Shown here: one piece after another, positions 27,368 through 37,387 of the stretch
Layout of the letters: every line of letters starts with the position of its first letter
Position numbering within the stretch: the stretch's first letter is position 1
Origin: Streptococcus suis S735
Lineage (GTDB): Bacteria; Bacillota; Bacilli; Lactobacillales; Streptococcaceae
DNA: 64,000 nucleotides
NCBI RefSeq assembly: GCF_000294495.1
Contig: NC_018526.1
Span: 1,426,001 to 1,490,000 of the forward strand
Direction: 5' to 3'
Position numbers and translations under genes: made by a program
The notes under the pieces: generated by a model
The model's input: only the letters and a program-made list of their open reading frames with translations
The model's database searches: none
Told to the model about the DNA's origin: nothing

Positions 27368-28685
27368 GTTTTACCTCCACATCAAGTTGACCATCCTTCA
27401 TCTGGATGGTTAGGTTTTCACCCATTTGTACATTTTCTACACTATCGATCACCCGACCATCTTGACGAATCATGGCGTAGCCACGGGCTACGATGCGACT
27501 GGTATCCAGCATAGTCAGGGCCTCAATCAGCTTGTCCGCCTTGGCCATCTTATTGTCATAGATATTAGCCATATTGCTCTTCAAGAGTCGTTCCTGCTGG
27601 ATAATTCTCTCTTGGAAACTTTCTACTTTACGACCTGGATGCACACCTTGTAATCGTTGCTGTAGTAGGAGACAAGCCTGTTTCTGCTGGCTGTAGAGTT
27701 CTTTCATCCGTGTCTGCAATTGATTGGTCAAGCGGTCTAATTTTTGCAAATAACCATCATACAAGCGTTCAGGCTGGCGGAACATGACTGACTGGCTAAT
27801 TTTCTCAAGCTGACCTCTTAGGAATCTCAAACGATTGGTCATGGCCTGATAGGCTCTATTTTCCTGCTGATTGAGGTAGCCCAGTAAGTCCGCCTTGGTC
27901 ACAGGTGTTGCTAATTCTGCGGCAGCTGTTGGGGTAGCAGCTCGTTTATCTGCTACAAAATCAGCCAAGGTCGTATCTGTTTCATGACCTACGCTGGAAA
28001 TGATTGGAATACGGGATTCAAAAATAGCCCGAACCACAATTTCTTCATTGAAAGCCCAAAGGTCTTCGATAGAACCACCGCCACGACCAACAATCAGAAC
28101 ATCCAAGTCATCCCGTTCATTGGCTCTTTGAATATTAGTAACAACCTCCTGAGCAGCACCATCTCCTTGCACCTTGGTCGGATAGAGAACAATCTCTACG
28201 CCTGGAAAACGTCGGCTAACGGTTGTAATAATATCCTGAATAACAGCTCCACTCGGACTGGTAATGACACCGATTTTCTTGGTAAACCGTGGCAAGGCCT
28301 GCTTGAATTCTTCTTTAAATAAGCCTTCCTGTGTCAGAGCTTGTTTGAGCTGTTCAAACTTGATTGCCAAGGCTCCAATACCATCTGGCTCAGCTTTTTC
28401 AATGACAATAGAATAAGAACCATTTGGTTCATAGAGCTGAATGCGCCCAATGACATTGATTTTCATTCCCTCTTCAAGCTCAAAGCCCAGATTCTTATAG
28501 ACGCCTGCCCACATGGTCACTTGGATGACTGCCTTGTCATCCTTGAGCGAAAAATATTGATGGCTAGGGCGTTTACGGAAGTTGGACACTTGACCTGTCA
28601 AATACACCTTCTCCAAATACGGATCGCGGTCAAACTTTAATTTTAAATACTTAGTTAGATGACTAACCGATAAATATTCAACCAT
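27342..28685 (-). CDS. xseA: Exodeoxyribonuclease VII large subunit
   Basis: This catalytic subunit of the single-strand exonuclease has an N-terminal OB fold ([10 protein letters not shown]), the catalytic region ([52 protein letters not shown]) and a long C-terminal coiled coil. The ATG at 28685 follows GAAGGAG at good spacing; the GTG at 28691 is less likely. First gene of the operon leading through xseB, ispA, tlyA and argR to recN. Confidence 0.94.
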   Translation of the reverse strand: MVEYLSVSHLTKYLKLKFDRDPYLEKVYLTGQVSNFRKRPSHQYFSLKDDKAVIQVTMWAGVYKNLGFELEEGMKINVIGRIQLYEPNGSYSIVIEKAEPDGIGALAIKFEQLKQALTQEGLFKEEFKQALPRFTKKIGVITSPSGAVIQDIITTVSRRFPGVEIVLYPTKVQGDGAAQEVVTNIQRANERDDLDVLIVGRGGGSIEDLWAFNEEIVVRAIFESRIPIISSVGHETDTTLADFVADKRAATPTAAAELATPVTKADLLGYLNQQENRAYQAMTNRLRFLRGQLEKISQSVMFRQPERLYDGYLQKLDRLTNQLQTRMKELYSQQKQACLLLQQRLQGVHPGRKVESFQERIIQQERLLKSNMANIYDNKMAKADKLIEALTMLDTSRIVARGYAMIRQDGRVIDSVENVQMGENLTIQMKDGQLDVEVKHVQTDENI

Positions 28686-28852
28686 GTCCACTCCTTCTAT
28701 ATTGTATCCCTACTATTATACCAAATTTTGCACTTTTATACAGAACTAGGCCTATTATTTCCGATAGCTTTCCTATGTTTTTTTTCAACAATTTGCTATA
28801 TAATAGTTTGTGAGAAAATAAGAACTTGTTGACAGGTTCTAAGGAGATTTAT

Positions 28853-29761
28853 ATGAAAATTGATGATTTGCGAAAAAGTTCTAACATTGAGGACCGCAGG
28901 GGACAATCCAGTTCTAACTCATCTTTCTCGTCTGGTTCATCTGGCGGAAATGTTCTATTGGGACTAATCTTTTCACGACTTGGTTGGAAAGGAAAACTAC
29001 TTGTTCTTGTCCTTTTAGTAGCCTTCGGAGACATGTCAAACCTTGGTGGGTTGCTTTCCCCATCAACAGGGACTAATCCTTACCAATCGAGTCAAGTCAC
29101 AACGACTGGTACAGATGTGTCTGATGCAGATGCTGAATTCATGAGTAAGGTTTTAGGATCGACAGAAGATTTTTGGGTCCAAGAATTTAAAGCCAATGGT
29201 TTAACCTACAATGCACCGACTATGGTTTTCTATACTAACCAGACCCAAACCGGATGTGGAGTTGGTTCCGCCCAAGCCGGTCCATTCTATTGCTCTGCTG
29301 ACCGCAAGATTTATATTGATACTTCTTTCTATCAAGAATTATCTAGCAAGTATAAGGCTGCTGGTGACTTTGCCATGGCCTATGTCATCGCTCATGAAGT
29401 TGGTCACCATGTTCAGAATGAATTAGAAGTTCTTGGGGCCTACCATCAAAAACGGGCTCAACTATCCGATAAGGAAGGCAATGCGCTAAATGTTCGTTTA
29501 GAATTGCAAGCTGACTATTATGCAGGAGCCTGGGCCAAATATGTTGATGGACAAGGCATCTTGGATGCTGGTGATATTGACGAAGCCATGAATGCTGCCC
29601 ATGCAGTTGGTGACGATACTCTTCAACAGGAAGCCTACGGCCGTACTGTTCCAGACAGTTTTACCCACGGCACTTCTGAGCAAAGGAAAAAATGGTTTAA
29701 TCTCGGTTATACCTATGGTGACCTTGCTCACGCCAATACATTCTCCGTAGAGAAACCGTAA
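28853..29761 (+). CDS. Membrane-anchored neutral zinc metallopeptidase (YpfJ-like)
   Basis: The ATG at 28853 follows AAGGAGA and yields 302 residues. A Ser-rich cytosolic segment is followed by one membrane helix (about 40-60) and an extracellular domain. HEVGHHVQN is the zinc site, and ELQADYYAGAW supplies the downstream ligand; a CGVGSAQAGPFYCSADRKIYID segment precedes them. This is the YpfJ/KPN_02809 family, whose substrates are unknown. It is monocistronic with a downstream terminator. Confidence 0.88.
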   Translation: MKIDDLRKSSNIEDRRGQSSSNSSFSSGSSGGNVLLGLIFSRLGWKGKLLVLVLLVAFGDMSNLGGLLSPSTGTNPYQSSQVTTTGTDVSDADAEFMSKVLGSTEDFWVQEFKANGLTYNAPTMVFYTNQTQTGCGVGSAQAGPFYCSADRKIYIDTSFYQELSSKYKAAGDFAMAYVIAHEVGHHVQNELEVLGAYHQKRAQLSDKEGNALNVRLELQADYYAGAWAKYVDGQGILDAGDIDEAMNAAHAVGDDTLQQEAYGRTVPDSFTHGTSEQRKKWFNLGYTYGDLAHANTFSVEKP

Positions 29762-29785
29762 ACATCCATAGCCTCTCGTAGCAAT

Positions 29786-29828
29786 AAAGAAACTCTTGCA
29801 ACATACACTTTTGCAAGAGTTTCTTTAT
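29786..29828. terminator. Terminator after the YpfJ-like gene
   Basis: AAAGAAACTCTTGCA / TGCAAGAGTTTCTTT forms a 15-bp stem ending in a T-run. Confidence 0.85.
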
Positions 29829-29969
29829 AATATACAACTGACAAAAGCCAATTTACACATACGGTACCACTTTTAAATATGAAAACTGAATCATGTAAAC
29901 TTACTCATCAACTCTAATTAGAGCGGTATCCTAGTTTCAAACAATATCACAATTATTATTTAGCAAACT

Positions 29970-30521
29970 TTAATTATTTCCAGTTATCTCTGCTGCAGAC
30001 TGCACAGTTCCGTTTGGAATAATCACTGTTTTCAACAAATTATTTTCCTCGTGAATACGTCTGTATAAGATAACCATGTAGACTGGGAATAAGATGAGAA
30101 AACTATATGTTGCATGACACAATAAAGCTAAACCGATTAATTCTGGTATAATATTTAGGAAATAGTTAGGATGCTTTACAACACGAAACAACCAATGATC
30201 AACAAAACGATGATCTTTTACCAACATGAGCTTAACTGTCCAAATATCACCTAACAATCGTGTTACCCAAAATAACATTCCCATTGAAAACAGCAAGAAT
30301 ATCAAACCTAAGCTACTAAGCGTATCAAACTTGGTGTGTCGCACTACTGCTTCAACCAAACATGATAAATAAAATAGAATATGTACAATTGTTAATAATT
30401 TAGTATTTTGAACACCAAATTCTGAACCGCCGTTTTTCAAAATCCGTTTTTCGTTTTTAATTGAAATCTTCAAAAAATAGATTCTCACCAAAAAAACACA
30501 AATAACCAAAAAAACAATCAT
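29970..30521 (-). CDS. Isoprenylcysteine carboxyl-methyltransferase-like membrane protein
   Basis: The ATG at 30521 follows AGGAGGG and gives 183 residues with about five membrane helices. The C-terminal half carries the ICMT/PEMT signature: RVVKHPNYFLNIIPELIG, then the RRIHEEN motif that contacts S-adenosylmethionine. Bacterial members methylate small isoprenoid or polyketide-type compounds or have unknown substrates; the ICMT name does not prove protein methylation. It lies at the edge of an AT-rich accessory block next to a two-component system and a CPBP protease. Confidence 0.75.
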   Translation of the reverse strand: MIVFLVICVFLVRIYFLKISIKNEKRILKNGGSEFGVQNTKLLTIVHILFYLSCLVEAVVRHTKFDTLSSLGLIFLLFSMGMLFWVTRLLGDIWTVKLMLVKDHRFVDHWLFRVVKHPNYFLNIIPELIGLALLCHATYSFLILFPVYMVILYRRIHEENNLLKTVIIPNGTVQSAAEITGNN

Positions 30522-30680
30522 AAATCCCTCCTGTATTTTAACAGATTTTATCAAACACATCCATTATACAAAGTTAGACTGTCGCCATTCTATTCCTCTC
30601 CTGTTTTTTTTCTATTTTCCATTTGAGACTACAATAAAAGAGACCTGTTTTCAAAAATGGATGAAATCATGTCTCTTTTA

Positions 30681-30900
30681 TAGTCTTTTAGTTTACTTTT
30701 AGTACCAGTCAACGAGCTGCAGACAGCTTGTACAGTCGAGTGACTGTGCAAGGTTGGAGATAGCACTTGCGGAGCAAGTCACCCCTGCAGAGTACAGCAA
30801 AGCGAGTTCAAACAATCCAGTGGAGTGTTTGAAGTTGGAAATAAGGAAACGGAGTTTCCTCTTACGTCGAAGTAATAAAAGAAAAACTAAATATTGTCTA
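30681..30900. repeat. MITE-like repeat with two hairpin modules
   Basis: The ends are imperfect inverted repeats: TTTAGTTTACTTTTAGTAC at the left and AGTAATAAAAGAAAAACTAA at the right. A related element is at 61637-61740 and a lone end at 40303-40326. The interior carries two hairpin-core-hairpin modules, with cores AGGTTGGAGATA at 30751-30762 and AAGTTGGAAATA at 30832-30843. No coding capacity is seen. Confidence 0.7.
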
Positions 30901-30908
30901 TATTTTAC

Positions 30909-32297
30909 CTATATCAATTCATTACTATTCGCTGTACTTTGTGATTGCAAATGAATCATAAAACGCATAGTTTGTGTATCAGAAGCATAAAAAGTGTACG
31001 GAAAGCCGTGTTTTTCTAATATTTTCTGTACAATAAACAAACCAATCCCTATGCCACCATCTTTCTTATCACGACTGTAGTCTGGACGATAGAATGGACG
31101 AAAGACTTGATCCAATTCCTCGTCACTTAAAACACGTTCAACCTGATTTTCGATTATTAATTGATTTTGGCGTAGTACTACACGAATAATAGCCTCTTTA
31201 CATGAGTACCGAAAGGCATTATCTAAAATATTCTTAATAGCTTTTAAGAAATAAACAGGATTTGCCTCAATGAGAACCGGTGATAGTTCTACTTCAAATT
31301 GATAGCCCTTAACCTCTGCCAAACTCTGATAACTTGTTAAAGAGGAATCAATCAACTGATCTAATCGGATTTGTTCTCTGCTTTCCTTTAAAGCCATATC
31401 AAGATTTGTCGCTTCTAAAATAGAATGAACTAACTCAGATTGTTCCTGCAAGATTTCCTTGCATTTTTTTAAATATGTATCATGGTCCTTAAATGGCCCC
31501 ACATTATAAATCATGCCTTCGACTAACCCCAACATACTAGCTATTGGAGTTTTTAATTCGTGTGATGTGATACGGAGGAAATCAGACTTCTCCTTCTCAC
31601 GTGCCATAGCACGTTCATTTTCCGTTCTTAATTCATCGATACTTGACAATAACTTGCTATACAGGCTGTTAATATCCTGAGCCAATATTGTTATTTCATC
31701 AGTTCCTGCAACAGCACAACTGATTCCAGACTCTAACGATTGCATTCGTCTTGTTGTTTCTGAAATTCTTGCTATTCTACGAGTGGACAGTCTACTGTAA
31801 ACAAAAGCTACCGAAACTGCCAGAACAATAATCAACAGCAATATGAATGGATAAAAAGTTACCAATGTTTGACTGACATCAGATAACGAGTGAAATCCAT
31901 AATTAAATAACAGATAATATGTAACTCCTTCTGCAGATGTTATCTCGGCTCCCCAAGAACCAATTTCATCAAAATCCCCATTTTCTAAATACTCGTTCTC
32001 ATGCTTTTTAGCCATTTCATCATTGGGGTCTGGATAAATAATTTTTCTATCACTCGAAAAAAGACTAATAATAATATTCGGAGTTTTTATGTCGAAATCA
32101 TCAATCTCAGATATAATCTTAGCTTCTGGCATCCCATCCAATTGTTTAGCCACAGTCATATAATCGTGTCTCAATTCCTGTTTCTTAACCTGATTATAAT
32201 ATATAGGCATAGCATAATACAATAACCCTAACAATGTTACAGAGATGAAAGAAATCATCGCAGCAACAATAATAAAATTTTTTCTGGCAATCCCCAT
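30909..32297 (-). CDS. Sensor histidine kinase (VanS/VncS-like)
   Basis: A 462-residue membrane kinase. Helix 1 spans about 8-30, an extracellular sensor about 31-147, helix 2 about 148-168, then HAMP. HisKA follows with phospho-acceptor His246 (ITSHELKTPIAS), and the HATPase has N box NILDNAFRYS and G box DGGIGIGLFIV. It follows the response regulator gene by one base. The extracellular domain is the variable, signal-specific part; the ligand is unknown. The 3' end abuts the MITE-like repeat. Confidence 0.92.
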   Translation of the reverse strand: MGIARKNFIIVAAMISFISVTLLGLLYYAMPIYYNQVKKQELRHDYMTVAKQLDGMPEAKIISEIDDFDIKTPNIIISLFSSDRKIIYPDPNDEMAKKHENEYLENGDFDEIGSWGAEITSAEGVTYYLLFNYGFHSLSDVSQTLVTFYPFILLLIIVLAVSVAFVYSRLSTRRIARISETTRRMQSLESGISCAVAGTDEITILAQDINSLYSKLLSSIDELRTENERAMAREKEKSDFLRITSHELKTPIASMLGLVEGMIYNVGPFKDHDTYLKKCKEILQEQSELVHSILEATNLDMALKESREQIRLDQLIDSSLTSYQSLAEVKGYQFEVELSPVLIEANPVYFLKAIKNILDNAFRYSCKEAIIRVVLRQNQLIIENQVERVLSDEELDQVFRPFYRPDYSRDKKDGGIGIGLFIVQKILEKHGFPYTFYASDTQTMRFMIHLQSQSTANSNELI

Positions 32298-32298
32298 A

Positions 32299-32949
32299 TT
32301 AAGTACCCTCTATTTGATAACCACGACCAACTATTGTCTTCAAAGGAAGTGACGGCAATTTCTTACGGATATTCTTGATATGATTATCTAAGACACGACT
32401 ATCCAATTCCGTATATCCCCATATTCCCATCATCAAGTTATCACGACTAACAATTTTCCCACGTCGTTTAGCTAAATATAGTAAAACTTCATATTCTTTT
32501 TTCGTCAATTGAACTTCTTCTTCTTCCATATAAACTGCCCCGCTAGTTGGTTGAATAAGAATTGTTCCTATCTCAATGCTATCTGTCTCTCCTTTTCCTC
32601 TCAAAATATTCTCAATCCGTTTTACCAATATAGTTGGTGAAAATGGTTTAACAACATAATCACTTATAATCTGATTAAAACTAATAAGCTGTGTATATTC
32701 GTCACCCATGGCTGTCAGCATCAAAATTGGAATCTGAGAAGTTTTGCGAATTTCCTTCAGTACTTCCAAACCTGTCATAGATGGAATCATGATATCTAAA
32801 ACAATTAAATCGAATTGTTCTTCTTGAAACCTTTCTAAAGCAACCTTTCCATCAAAAACAGATTCTACCTGATAACCATGTTCTTTTAAAAACTCACAAA
32901 CAACTTGACTAATAACTATGTCATCCTCTACAACCAAAATCCTTGACAT
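32299..32949 (-). CDS. OmpR/PhoB-family response regulator
   Basis: A 216-residue regulator with a receiver domain (acidic pair Asp9/Asp10, phospho-acceptor Asp52 in VLDIMIP, switch Thr in MLTAMG, Lys in VKPFSP) and a C-terminal winged helix (LTKKEYEVLLYLAKRRGKIVSRDNL ... VDNHIKN-type recognition region, here LDNHIKNIRKKL). It is co-transcribed with the downstream kinase. It is divergent from the CPBP gene across 231 bases, so that gene and the nearby surface proteins are candidate targets (inference). Confidence 0.92.
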   Translation of the reverse strand: MSRILVVEDDIVISQVVCEFLKEHGYQVESVFDGKVALERFQEEQFDLIVLDIMIPSMTGLEVLKEIRKTSQIPILMLTAMGDEYTQLISFNQIISDYVVKPFSPTILVKRIENILRGKGETDSIEIGTILIQPTSGAVYMEEEEVQLTKKEYEVLLYLAKRRGKIVSRDNLMMGIWGYTELDSRVLDNHIKNIRKKLPSLPLKTIVGRGYQIEGT

Positions 32950-33180
32950 TTTTATACCTCCTCGTAAAGTTCTATTATAAAATATTATTATACTTCAATT
33001 ATATACCGATTCGTACAATGGTGCAACTCTATCATAGATAAATAGAGCACCATGTTCTGCTATTTCAGCTTTCTTTTGACTTCTTTTGTTTAAAACAGAT
33101 AAAAAACAGACGAAACCGAGAGCATATATAGATTTGTTTGATAAACTGAACTAAACAAAAATGAAAGGAACTATCCCATT
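32950..33180. promoter_or_regulatory. Divergent regulatory region, two-component system / CPBP protease
   Basis: This AT-rich 231-base spacer contains the direct repeat TTTTGACTTCTTTTG (near 33073) and an inverted repeat TTTGTTT / AAACAAA (33133-33159) just before the CPBP ribosome site (GAAAGGA). Both are candidate operators for the adjacent response regulator; there is no proof. Confidence 0.35.
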
Positions 33181-33882
33181 ATGTGGAGTCCAAAAAAATT
33201 AACCGTATTAAAATGGTTTGATATTCTCATTCTAACAATTATTTTATTTGGAGATGGAATCATCAACTCTACTCTCCAATACATAGCCTTACAAAATCAA
33301 ACTACAACTCTTCAAGAAAATTTGACATTTTCAACAATGGATAATTATAAGGCTTTGGCTCTACAGTTAGTTTGGCTCACAATAGCCATCTTCTATCTAT
33401 TACTCCGAAATTTTGATTTCTCAATTTGGAAAAAACATATTTTTATTACTCCTTGGGTTCCATTACAAGCTGTTGCCTTATTCATTTTTTCTGCATTATG
33501 CTTGGATATCTATAATCTAGTATCCTATCAGTTTCTAGCTTCCAACACTCCATCCATGTTTCAACTATTTCCTAACATTGATTTATCACTGATCTTGTAC
33601 TCATTGTTGAACGGATTTTATGAAGAAATTTTCTTCCTTAACTTGTGCTTACTGGTTAACCCTAAATATGCAAAATGGGCATTTTTATATTCGTTAATTA
33701 TTCGATGTAGTTTCCATACCTATCAAGGTTTACTTAGTGCACTCGGTTTAGGCTTAATTCTAGGAACTATTTTCTATCTACTTTATCAAAAAATAAAACC
33801 TAAAAATTTATTACCATTTTTCCTAGCACATGCTGTGGCTGATGTTATCGGTTTAACTATTCTATCATATATTCTATACTAG
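33181..33882 (+). CDS. CPBP-family intramembrane metalloprotease (Rce1/Abi-like)
   Basis: A 233-residue protein with about six to seven membrane helices. Motif 1 has the catalytic pair EE (FYEEIFFLN) but lacks the Arg usually found four residues later. Motif 2 is SFHTYQG with its His, and motif 3 is HAVAD (HxxxD). In Gram-positive bacteria such proteins often act in bacteriocin immunity, peptide maturation or membrane-protein processing. It is divergent from a two-component system. Catalytic competence is likely because the Glu and His residues are retained. Confidence 0.82.
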   Translation: MWSPKKLTVLKWFDILILTIILFGDGIINSTLQYIALQNQTTTLQENLTFSTMDNYKALALQLVWLTIAIFYLLLRNFDFSIWKKHIFITPWVPLQAVALFIFSALCLDIYNLVSYQFLASNTPSMFQLFPNIDLSLILYSLLNGFYEEIFFLNLCLLVNPKYAKWAFLYSLIIRCSFHTYQGLLSALGLGLILGTIFYLLYQKIKPKNLLPFFLAHAVADVIGLTILSYILY

Positions 33883-34346
33883 TTATCTAACAGATAATTT
33901 GAACACAAGCTATCCTCATATCACCAAAGACTGAGTGGACCCCTACTAGTCATGACCACCCGTGAAAACGGGTGGTTTATTTTGTGTAATTTAGGAAAAG
34001 AGTGCCAAAAAACGCATAAAATCGTGTTGCTAAGAACGTTGATTTTATGCGTTTTATTATATGACTTATCTCAATATTTTTATTGAAATTTATATTTATG
34101 CCCAACTATACTTCTCAGAATCAATGTCCATATCTCATCTCAGCCTAGTATAGATTGACAGATTTATTCTACATTCCCAGTTCAGCCTCTGCAGCTATTG
34201 CGAATGGCTCGTTTTATATTCAATCTCCAAAGATTTCCTAAAACTTGGATCTGTACGGAGGGTAAAACAATTCCATCACTATTATAGGCATAATCTCTAC
34301 TCTATTAACCATATGTATATACAAGTAGAAATTACACGACCAACAT
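33883..34346. other. Gene-free interval with two hairpins
   Basis: It holds the IS200-like palindrome at 33953-33981 and a strong hairpin at 34010-34055 (AAACGCATAAAATC / GATTTTATGCGTTT plus T/A tract) that can terminate transcription from either side. I see no gene, RNA gene or clear promoter in 34060-34346. Confidence 0.6.
33953..33981. repeat. Solitary IS200-end palindrome
   Basis: CATGACCACCCGT-gaaa-ACGGGTGGTTT is almost the same as the palindrome at 11056-11081 on the IS200 right flank, but no transposase is near. It may be a remnant or a reused terminator for the CPBP gene. Confidence 0.65.
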
Positions 34347-37300
34347 TTACTTCGATTCTTGCTTACGTTTTGTACGATAAAGTACCTGAGCTCCTACAAG
34401 AAGAGAGAGGGCAGTTAACGTATAGATTGGAGAATCAGCTTGTCCAGTAGATGGAAGCGAGTTTGACTTCTCGGTTGAACGATTCACACTAGATACTTTC
34501 TCCACATTGTCAGAAAGACGTGATTTCTGATTCATAGCAAGCTCTACCTGATTTGCCACCGTTTCGGCATTCACTTTATCCTTGATAGTAGAAATTGGAG
34601 CAGAGTTATCTGAATCTTTAATAGTCTTAGAAGAATCTGGAGTATCACTATTTTCTGCTTTACCAATCTCTTCAGTTGACTCTGGTTCCATTGGGCGAGA
34701 CAAATCTGGGGTATCCATTACTTTTGGAATATCCAATTTTTGTGTACCTGCTGAACTGTCTGTATCTTCGATAGGCTTAGGTGATTCTGGTTTAACACTG
34801 TTTTCTGTTTCACCAATTTCTTTAGGTGACTCTGACTTCATTGGAAAAGTGGAATTTGGAATAATAATATTGTCCGTTGCTTTCGGAATTGTTGAGTCTG
34901 GTTTATTTGCTGAATCATCGGTTGAGTCTTCGATAATCTTAGGTGATTCTGGTTCAACATTATTTCCTGGTTTTTCGGTCTCTTCAGTTGAATCTGGCTT
35001 CATTGGAAGAGTGGGATTTGGAATAATAATATTGTCCGTTGTTTTCGGAGTTGTTGAGTCTGGTTTATTTGCTGAATCATCGGTTGAGTTTTCGATAGGC
35101 TTAGGTGATTCTGTCTCAACATTATTACCTGGTTTTCCAGTCTCTTTAGGTAACTCTGGTTGCATTGGAAGAGTTGAGTCTGGAACATTTGGTTCTGTCT
35201 GTTTAGGCATTTCAGGTGTCACCATAGGTGTCATATTTTCTACTTTTGATATACCTGTTGACTTGTCTACCACCTTATCTGTATCTTTTGGCTCAATAGG
35301 AACAGGAACCAAAACTTTCTTAGTTTCATGGTTAAGAGACACTTTTGAGGATGAGTATTTTGCTGTTTTTTCTCTATCATTATTAAGAGAATAACGAACC
35401 TCAGTTCTTACCAATTCTTGGAAACCTTTATTCTTTTTATTTTTTTTATGTTGCAATTGATATGTTAAAGATAGTGGCTTGTTAGTTTGATAAGCCTTGA
35501 TTAAGTCTTCTTTATCTAAGTTCCAAGTAATAGTTGTTTTCGAGTTAGAGAAAAACGACCATAATAAACTAGATGTACCATTTGTGATTTTTACTTTAGA
35601 ACTATCTGGTTTTTTCGCGAACTCAACATCATTTTCAAGCGAATCTACTAAGCTCACTTTAGTCAATACATCTTTAAATTTTTCTGCAACATTCTCGTCA
35701 ATATTTAAAAACTCGCCCTTATCCCCAGACATTTTTTTCAAGTAGTCATCAAATTTATTCTTTTCTTCGCCAGCTTTGTCTTTGGTCACATCAACAGCGT
35801 AGAAATGAATCCCTTTCTCAGTAGCAATCTTTGCTTCTGCCTGAGCAGAGAGGTTATGATTGTAAAAGACATTTTTTCGACCGTAGAAAATGTAATCAAC
35901 GAGGGAATTTGCAAACAAGTCAATTGCTTTTTCAGAGGTATTTGTCAAACCAATCTTTTTACCGATATAACTGAGAGTATTTGTAGGCAATGCAGCCTTA
36001 TCTAATTCTTTTTTTAAATTATACTTTATTTTCTTTACAATAGCGTCTTTAAATGGTAATGGATCAAGTTTACGTTCATAAAAGCTACGGAAATGGTACC
36101 CCTCACCAATTTGTTTCTCATAATTGAATTTTTGTTCTTCTAATTTGGAGCTATCAATATCAGCTAAGTCAATATAGTCTAACGGGTTTCTGAAAAACTT
36201 TCCAATAAAGTCAGTTAAACCTGCGACAGTAGATACTCCATCTAATGCCTCATTAAACCTTGTAATTCCCAATTTATTCAAGAATTCAATCAAGCTCTTG
36301 GCATCTTTTAACAAATTTGCTCTGCGGACAGTCACATCAAATGTAAATGGCCAAGGCAATAGAGGGTTAGTATGCACCACTTTATCTTCATTGATTGTCT
36401 TATACTTAGTTTCTGTTTTCGCAGCATCCGTCAAATCATAACTAAATGTAGACTCCCCTTGTGACAGAAGTACAATATGTTTGCGTTTCCCTGATTTCTC
36501 GCTTTCTAAAATGCGACGTGCTTCATGGATTGCTCCCTGCATATCTACGCCCCAATTGTAATTTTGTTCAGCATCAGTGAAAAGCTTCTCAACCGTGTCT
36601 TCTACAGTAATACTGTTAACCTCTTGAGCTTCAGATAACTTGCGATTGAAACCGATCACACGCACAGAGTTACGAGAATTATGATTATTGGTTGGGTCAG
36701 TCATTTCTTTGACAAGCTTGACAATGTTATCTTTAGCTGCTTTTTTAGCCTCTTCATCCATTTTTTTAGATGTATCCACCAAGACAACTATTTCTGCACC
36801 CTTATCAATTTCTTTCGGCACAATTTGAGTTGTTACTGTGACAACTCCATCTTGCCCTACTTCTGCTGTTCGAGAAACTGTAAAAAGCTCTTTAGGAGTT
36901 TTATCCACTGTACTAGATACTGTTTCATTTGGTTTTTCAACCTTAGTAGAATAGTCATCTACTTCCTTCTCCACATACTGAACGGCTGGTTCTTCTTTTT
37001 CTGTTGCTTTTCCTTCAGAAGAACTAGTGTTTTCAGCAACTTGCCCCGTTGGCTCTGAAGCGTTTTCATTCGTTAATGCCTCAGGAGAAGCAGATTCTGC
37101 ATTCGATTTTGGTAAGGCAGAAAATAGAAGAGGAGTCAACCACCTCTCCTTCCTTATTTTCATTAGCTTGGACAACTTTAGGGTCTTCAACAGCAATAGG
37201 ACGTGTAATCGAAGAAGTATTATCTATCTCCTCATTTTTTTTCTAAAGTAGTACTTTCTGTAACAGGCGTTTCTGCATATACTGTCACTGTATTTTGAGG

Positions 37301-37387
37301 ATAGAGTGTTCCCGATAAAGCTACCCCCGCTCCCAGCGAAACAAGTCCAATTGATAGCTTCCGCAAAGTGAATTTTGGATGATTCAT
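34347..37387 (-). pseudogene. LPXTG-anchored von Willebrand A surface protein, frameshifted near the N-terminus
   Basis: From 37196 the frame is open for 949 codons. It holds a vWA domain (about 130-260, IVVLVDTSKKMD ... IVLLSQGES), an uncharacterised mid region and a B-repeat-like region. Pro/Asn/Asp-rich repeats at about 700-890 contain the recurring PKxTDNIIIPN and NNVEPESPK. An LPSTG sorting signal with membrane helix and basic tail closes it. The signal peptide is in another frame: ATG at 37387, FTLRKLSIGLVSLGAG (YSIRK type), ending at TGA after an A8 tract at 37235-37242. Two single-base shifts are needed to join them. In the vWA domain DxSxS reads DTSKK and the usual T-D-G Asp is replaced (LSQGE), so metal binding is doubtful. 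Low G+C suggests acquisition. Confidence 0.8.
34700..35240 (-). repeat. Intragenic direct repeats in the vWA surface protein
   Basis: Three to four copies of a roughly 55-60-codon unit encode Pro/Glu/Asp-rich stalk sequence. Recurrent DNA includes the antisense of NIIIPN and of STDDSANKPDS. The degree of identity falls towards the 3' end of the gene. Such repeats typically vary in number between strains. Confidence 0.75.

Noticed and set aside
34582..35394. 270-codon plus-strand frame inside the vWA gene
   Set aside because: It is the antisense of the stalk repeats; its Ser/Gly/Val-rich repetitive sequence mirrors the repeat codons and there is no ribosome site.
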